DNA of 34,535 bases from an uncultured bacterium. GTDB lineage: Bacteria > Actinomycetota > Coriobacteriia > Coriobacteriales > Coriobacteriaceae. Under the pieces are notes generated by a model. It saw only the letters and a list, made by a program, of their open reading frames with translations, did no database searches and was not told the DNA's origin. Both the position numbers and the translations under genes were made by a program. Where the stretch lies: contig CAJMPY010000026.1 in the NCBI GenBank assembly GCA_905215385.1, positions 1 to 34,535 of the forward strand, in the 5' to 3' direction. Below are positions 31,007-34,535 of the stretch, piece after piece (the first letter of the stretch is position 1; each line of letters opens with the position of its first letter).

Positions 31007-34003
31007 TGCTGGGGGTACCCCGTTCGTCGCCGCGGCCTCCGGTTCCACTTTTCGCTGAATTTCGCTCAAAAGCTCGGCTGCGACTTCGCTGCTTTTGAAA
31101 CGAATGCTGCAGTCTTCTTTCTTTGGGAAAGCCAGCAACGGAATAGCTCCATGCCAGACAGTTTCCTCGTCAATCACTGATGCGCACAGGCGTCCTTCGG
31201 CTTTGATGAGATAGTTGACGTTCATCTCGGCAAAAATCGCTTTCACGTCATCGCGTGGAGTTGAAGCAATAGAAATCTCAAGGGCAATTCCACGGGTAGC
31301 GGCATCCGCGAGTGCAGCGGCGAGCTTTTCAAGGCATGCGGCGGACGCGTAGGGTGCGGCAATAAAAATGCTTTTCGATGCGTTCTCGATGTCATTCACT
31401 AAAGCCTCCACGGCTCTTGCCGACCTAACGAGGATATTTCGATCGTCCTGTCTGTTGTCGTTTGCCGCAAAGACTTCATACCCCAGCTTGGCGTAGGTCT
31501 TGAGCCTCTTTTGGTACATGCGCGCGAACATGGGTATCGACAGGTCAACATAGTCGAATATCTCAACCCGCTGTTTGCCCTCGTGGCTTCTGTGTAGCCT
31601 ACCTGCCTGCTGCGTTATGCTGCCGTCCCAAGATATTGGAGTGGCAATGAGCAAAGTGTCAAGGTAAGACAGGTCGAAGCCCTCGCCCAGAAGACTTTCA
31701 GTTGCGACGATGATTCGATGCTCATGCTCAAAGCTGGGAAGACTCTTCAGTATTGCTTTTCTTTCTTTGGCGTCGATTTCTCCGGTTAAGAGTATGGGTT
31801 CGTGTCCACGGCTTTGAAGTAGCCTGCATAGCTCTTCGGCATGCTTTTTTCTTTTAGATAGCACAAGCGGATGCCGGCCGTTTGATGCGGCCTCGAGGGC
31901 GTCCTCGATAATTGCTTCGTTTCTCGCGGCGTGTACACACAGGAGATCGAGAATTTGGTTAAAGGATGCTCCTGGTTCGTAGGTGGGTAATCGAATTCCG
32001 GTGAAACGCGGTCTAACAATGCGCTGAATCCCCTGCTGGATTGCTTGCGTTTTTGGATCGACGACATAGCGAACCGGGCCGCAGAGCATCGAGAGTGCCC
32101 GCGTGAGTCCGTCCGAACGCTCGGGCGTTGCGGAAAGGCCATATACATATTTGGCAGGAGCGGACTTGAGGACAAGCTCAAGCTGTGGCGCGGCCGCATG
32201 GTGGCATTCGTCACAGATGATGAGACTGTAATCGCGAACGAACTCCTTGGCTAATGACTCGCCGGTTTGGGGATCCTTGCCGGATAGCGACTGGAATGAA
32301 GCAATGTCGATGAGACGGCTTATGGCGGTCTTGCCTCCTCCGATTTGCCCAATGAGCGGAGGCTGTCTTTTGCTGATTCGTCCCTTTGGGGTTCGGACGG
32401 GCTCTCTGTTGTCCGTGATGTCGAGAAATCGTTCGAGTTGGGATTTCCATTGGGCAATGAGCGCAGTTTTAGGAACGATGACGAGCGTTGGAAGACTAAT
32501 GGCAGCAATAAGATAAGCTCCGATGACGGTTTTGCCGAACCCCGTCGGTGCGGACATGATCCCGTCTTCATAGCCGAGCATCTTTTCAGCGACAATTTGC
32601 TGTTCAGGGCGAAGAGTCCCTTTAAATGCCATCACAATTGGATTGCTCGACTTGCGTTTGTCTGAATAGTGGGCAGAAACGCCGGCTTCTTGAAGCAGCC
32701 GCTCAAGTTGAACCTTGCAGCCTCTGGGAATCGCGACGTAGCCATCTCTAAGTTCGCTGAGGTCTATGAACCGCGGTTTGTGGAATACCGATTGATGCAT
32801 AGATTGTGCGCGGAAGAATTCTGGGTTGGCAAATGTTGCAAGCCTGCGGACTTCCATTTGAGCTGCGGGACTCAGAGATTTTTCGGGGATATAGAGCATA
32901 TCGGCCTGCGTGACGGACAGCGATGACGGGAAGTCCTGCGGCGTGAGCGGAAGCCGCTTTCGCGGCCTCTGAGAATGTGGCGCGGCGGTGTTTCCCACCA
33001 CTGCAGCTGATATTCCATGCGGTTTATTGTCGATGCTTTCGATCAGATTTTGCACCGTTGCATGTGGAACCAGCTGAATTTGCGAAAGGTAAAGCCATTG
33101 ATCGGGAAAGGGCTCAAATTGCTCGTCAACAAATACACTGTTCCCTTTTCGCTGTGCTTTTCCTTGAAAAGGCAGCGCTATGAGATTTCCGAAGCCGCCC
33201 TCAGGAATGGTGGACTGTGCGGGCAGCATTCGGTCAAAAGCTTCAAAGGTGATTGTCTTGTTGAGCGCCGCCGCTTCGGTGATAAGGCTGCTTCCAAATT
33301 CTCGTGCGATCTTTGCGCGGGTGAGCTCTAGGAAGAAAAACCAGACATGAGCGCCGTTACCTGATCTCGATCGCTCGACTGCAGCATCGATTCCATAGTT
33401 TTTTGCGACAAGCCGAATGGCGTTTGTCGCTTCTTTCCAATCGGCTCCGTCAAAGTCGATGACCAGGACTTTTGTGTTGCTGTCATTATCGAGAACATAT
33501 TGACCTATGACGTCTCGGAGTCTGTCGTCACTGCCCTTGAAATGGGAGATGATCGCGGTATCGCTCAACTCGGGGAAGACGCGGTTGCCGCATTCAGCGC
33601 ATTTGGTTTTCTGACGATTTGCTTTGGGACAAATGCCTGACTTCCACTCGTTTGCGCAGACGGGCGTATAGCCGATTCCCCCGTCTTTTCTGCGGTACCC
33701 ATGGGCGTAAACATCTTTGCGGCCAGTAAAGAGATTGCGAAAGAGCTCGAGTTTGTCGCGCGCTGGGCTCGCACTGGTGACGATTCCTTCGACCTGTGCC
33801 CGTCTATCGAAAGATTCGCTAGCTTTCTCCCATTCTTCCAGTGTTGCGTAACGGATGTCTGGACCGTTGCCGCAGATGACGATTTGGCTGTGCGGCTCCG
33901 ATACATGGGCGACGGTTTTCTTGAATTGGAATAGCGTACCCCCGATGAGGGCGTATTGATGCGTGACGGTGCTCATGTAAATGCCGTTCTTGTCGGAGTT
34001 CAT
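30992..34003 (-). CDS. TOTE-type primase-helicase (AEP, SF2 helicase, PLD-like)
   Basis: A 1,003-residue multidomain protein. Residues ~85-340 form an archaeo-eukaryotic primase domain of the TOTE conflict-system type: a four-Cys zinc site (C116, C125, C135, C138), the metal Asps of IDFDG (D183, D185) and SGNGAHVW (S214, H219). Residues ~460-830 are an SF2 helicase: APTGFGKT (485-492), DECH (598-601), SAT (624-626) and QQAGRLHR (798-805). The C-terminal ~850-985 part resembles a PLD-like domain (IFIAAPYA, VIDEETVWHGAIPLL) but lacks an HKD motif. Such proteins are linked to anti-phage conflict and transposons. The start is uncertain: 34003 and 33976 both lack a ribosome site. By eye its base composition is clearly less GC-rich than its neighbours, a sign of transfer. 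Confidence 0.88.
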   Translation of the reverse strand: MNSDKNGIYMSTVTHQYALIGGTLFQFKKTVAHVSEPHSQIVICGNGPDIRYATLEEWEKASESFDRRAQVEGIVTSASPARDKLELFRNLFTGRKDVYAHGYRRKDGGIGYTPVCANEWKSGICPKANRQKTKCAECGNRVFPELSDTAIISHFKGSDDRLRDVIGQYVLDNDSNTKVLVIDFDGADWKEATNAIRLVAKNYGIDAAVERSRSGNGAHVWFFFLELTRAKIAREFGSSLITEAAALNKTITFEAFDRMLPAQSTIPEGGFGNLIALPFQGKAQRKGNSVFVDEQFEPFPDQWLYLSQIQLVPHATVQNLIESIDNKPHGISAAVVGNTAAPHSQRPRKRLPLTPQDFPSSLSVTQADMLYIPEKSLSPAAQMEVRRLATFANPEFFRAQSMHQSVFHKPRFIDLSELRDGYVAIPRGCKVQLERLLQEAGVSAHYSDKRKSSNPIVMAFKGTLRPEQQIVAEKMLGYEDGIMSAPTGFGKTVIGAYLIAAISLPTLVIVPKTALIAQWKSQLERFLDITDNREPVRTPKGRISKRQPPLIGQIGGGKTAISRLIDIASFQSLSGKDPQTGESLAKEFVRDYSLIICDECHHAAAPQLELVLKSAPAKYVYGLSATPERSDGLTRALSMLCGPVRYVVDPKTQAIQQGIQRIVRPRFTGIRLPTYEPGASFNQILDLLCVHAARNEAIIEDALEAASNGRHPLVLSKRKKHAEELCRLLQSRGHEPILLTGEIDAKERKAILKSLPSFEHEHRIIVATESLLGEGFDLSYLDTLLIATPISWDGSITQQAGRLHRSHEGKQRVEIFDYVDLSIPMFARMYQKRLKTYAKLGYEVFAANDNRQDDRNILVRSARAVEALVNDIENASKSIFIAAPYASAACLEKLAAALADAATRGIALEISIASTPRDDVKAIFAEMNVNYLIKAEGRLCASVIDEETVWHGAIPLLAFPKKEDCSIRFKSSEVAAELLSEIQRKVEPEAAATNGVPPAVAVK

Positions 34004-34184
34004 TGAAATGAGGGTACGTTATTTTGATTTTTAAGGGACTCGACTCTGATTTTGGTTCGGCGATAGCGGAGTACAGCTCCGTGAGTGGTGTTTGGCTGAT
34101 GTCAAAATGTGCGGTAGCTGTTGCTGAATGGGTTTTGGCGACCATGAGGTGGGCTGGAGGCGCAGGAAACTATCCTCGAATAGA

Positions 34185-34412
34185 CCCTGTGGGCAAAAAA
34201 TGGCAAATATGAGTACTGTGGTTTGAGCGGTAACATATCATCTGGAAAGTATTTAAGACCAATCGATTCGGATTGGATATAATCAACCCTCTAAACATGG
34301 CGATTCGGGACTTTATGACGCTCGGAATTGGCGGAAGATGGCAATTTCAGCCAGATTTCGCTGTTACTAAACTGGTAACAGTACTCATATTTGCCATTTT
34401 TTGCCCAGAGGG
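34185..34412. repeat. MITE-like element with terminal inverted repeats, copy B
   Basis: A 228-bp element whose ends (34185-34219 and 34378-34412) are inverted repeats matching at 34 of 35 positions, with the core AAATATGAGTACTGT. It shares these ends and the subterminal GCTGTTACTAAACTGGTAAC with copy A at 3590-3828, while most of the interior differs. It has no gene. Its left end lies 182 bp upstream of the TOTE start. Confidence 0.85.
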
Positions 34413-34535
34413 TATCGCAAGGGGGTTGAACAAAGCATCGATCGCCGCCAATTTCTCGATTGGCTGGTTGGGCGGCGGTAGCGCGCGCAGACGTGGTGTA
34501 AGAGCGTCCCGAGGTCCGTCGCTGCAAGTCCCGAT
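34413..34535. other. Right edge of the window, no gene identified
   Basis: The gap 34004-34535 (532 bp) holds the TOTE leader, the MITE-like element and 123 bp of GC-rich sequence up to the edge. I find no ribosome site, tRNA or convincing open frame in the last part; it may belong to a gene continuing beyond the window. Confidence 0.4.

Noticed and set aside
34440..34535. A tRNA or attachment site at the right edge
   Set aside because: I could not form an acceptor stem or find a T-loop consensus; the GC-rich stretch has no recognisable structure.

Overview
The window looks like chromosomal DNA of a high-GC, gut-associated Actinomycetota of the class Coriobacteriia. Collinsella is my best guess, from gene content, codon use and the AGGAG-type ribosome sites; no marker gene here proves the genus. 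Most of it is ordinary housekeeping sequence, punctuated by unusually rich palindromic intergenic DNA.

Layout. 1-2,066: two paralogous secreted lipoproteins on the minus strand, each with its own terminator and each preceded by the same 19-bp motif. 2,067-3,556: a folate C1 pair, a cyclodeaminase-type cyclohydrolase (fchA-like) and a FolD that appears to have lost its cyclohydrolase residues. 3,590-3,828: a MITE-like element. 3,911-7,722: a C69 dipeptidase, a phasin-like protein and a UbiB/ABC1 kinase. 7,836-12,565: a cobalamin riboswitch in front of two surface proteins carrying transcobalamin-like (DUF4430) domains, three in the first and one in the second. 12,603-18,431: two GtrA membrane proteins, class III fructose-1,6-bisphosphatase, a DegV lipid-binding protein, a TIM-barrel protein and a 56-residue membrane protein. 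18,456-21,861: an RsmB-type rRNA methyltransferase and a methionyl-tRNA synthetase-like enzyme, separated by a perfect 35-bp inverted repeat. 21,994-29,234: a DUF3267 membrane protein and the queuosine genes queH, queA and tgt, interrupted by a coiled-coil protein and an SDR oxidoreductase, with two copies of a composite palindromic repeat. 29,445-30,927: a LOG-family protein and a DinJ/YafQ-type toxin-antitoxin pair. 30,992-34,003: a 1,003-residue TOTE-type primase-helicase, probably a defence or mobile-element gene, followed by a second copy of the MITE-like element.

How genes work together. Tgt, QueA and QueH cover base insertion, epoxyqueuosine formation and its reduction to queuosine in tRNA. 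FchA and FolD together interconvert methylene-, methenyl- and formyl-THF. The riboswitch and the two beta-domain proteins suggest a B12-repressed surface system for capturing cobalamin or a related ligand; this is the most interesting functional proposal in the window. The most interesting non-coding structure is the composite repeat at 24,429-24,697 and 27,642-27,947, whose stems change in sequence while keeping their pairing.
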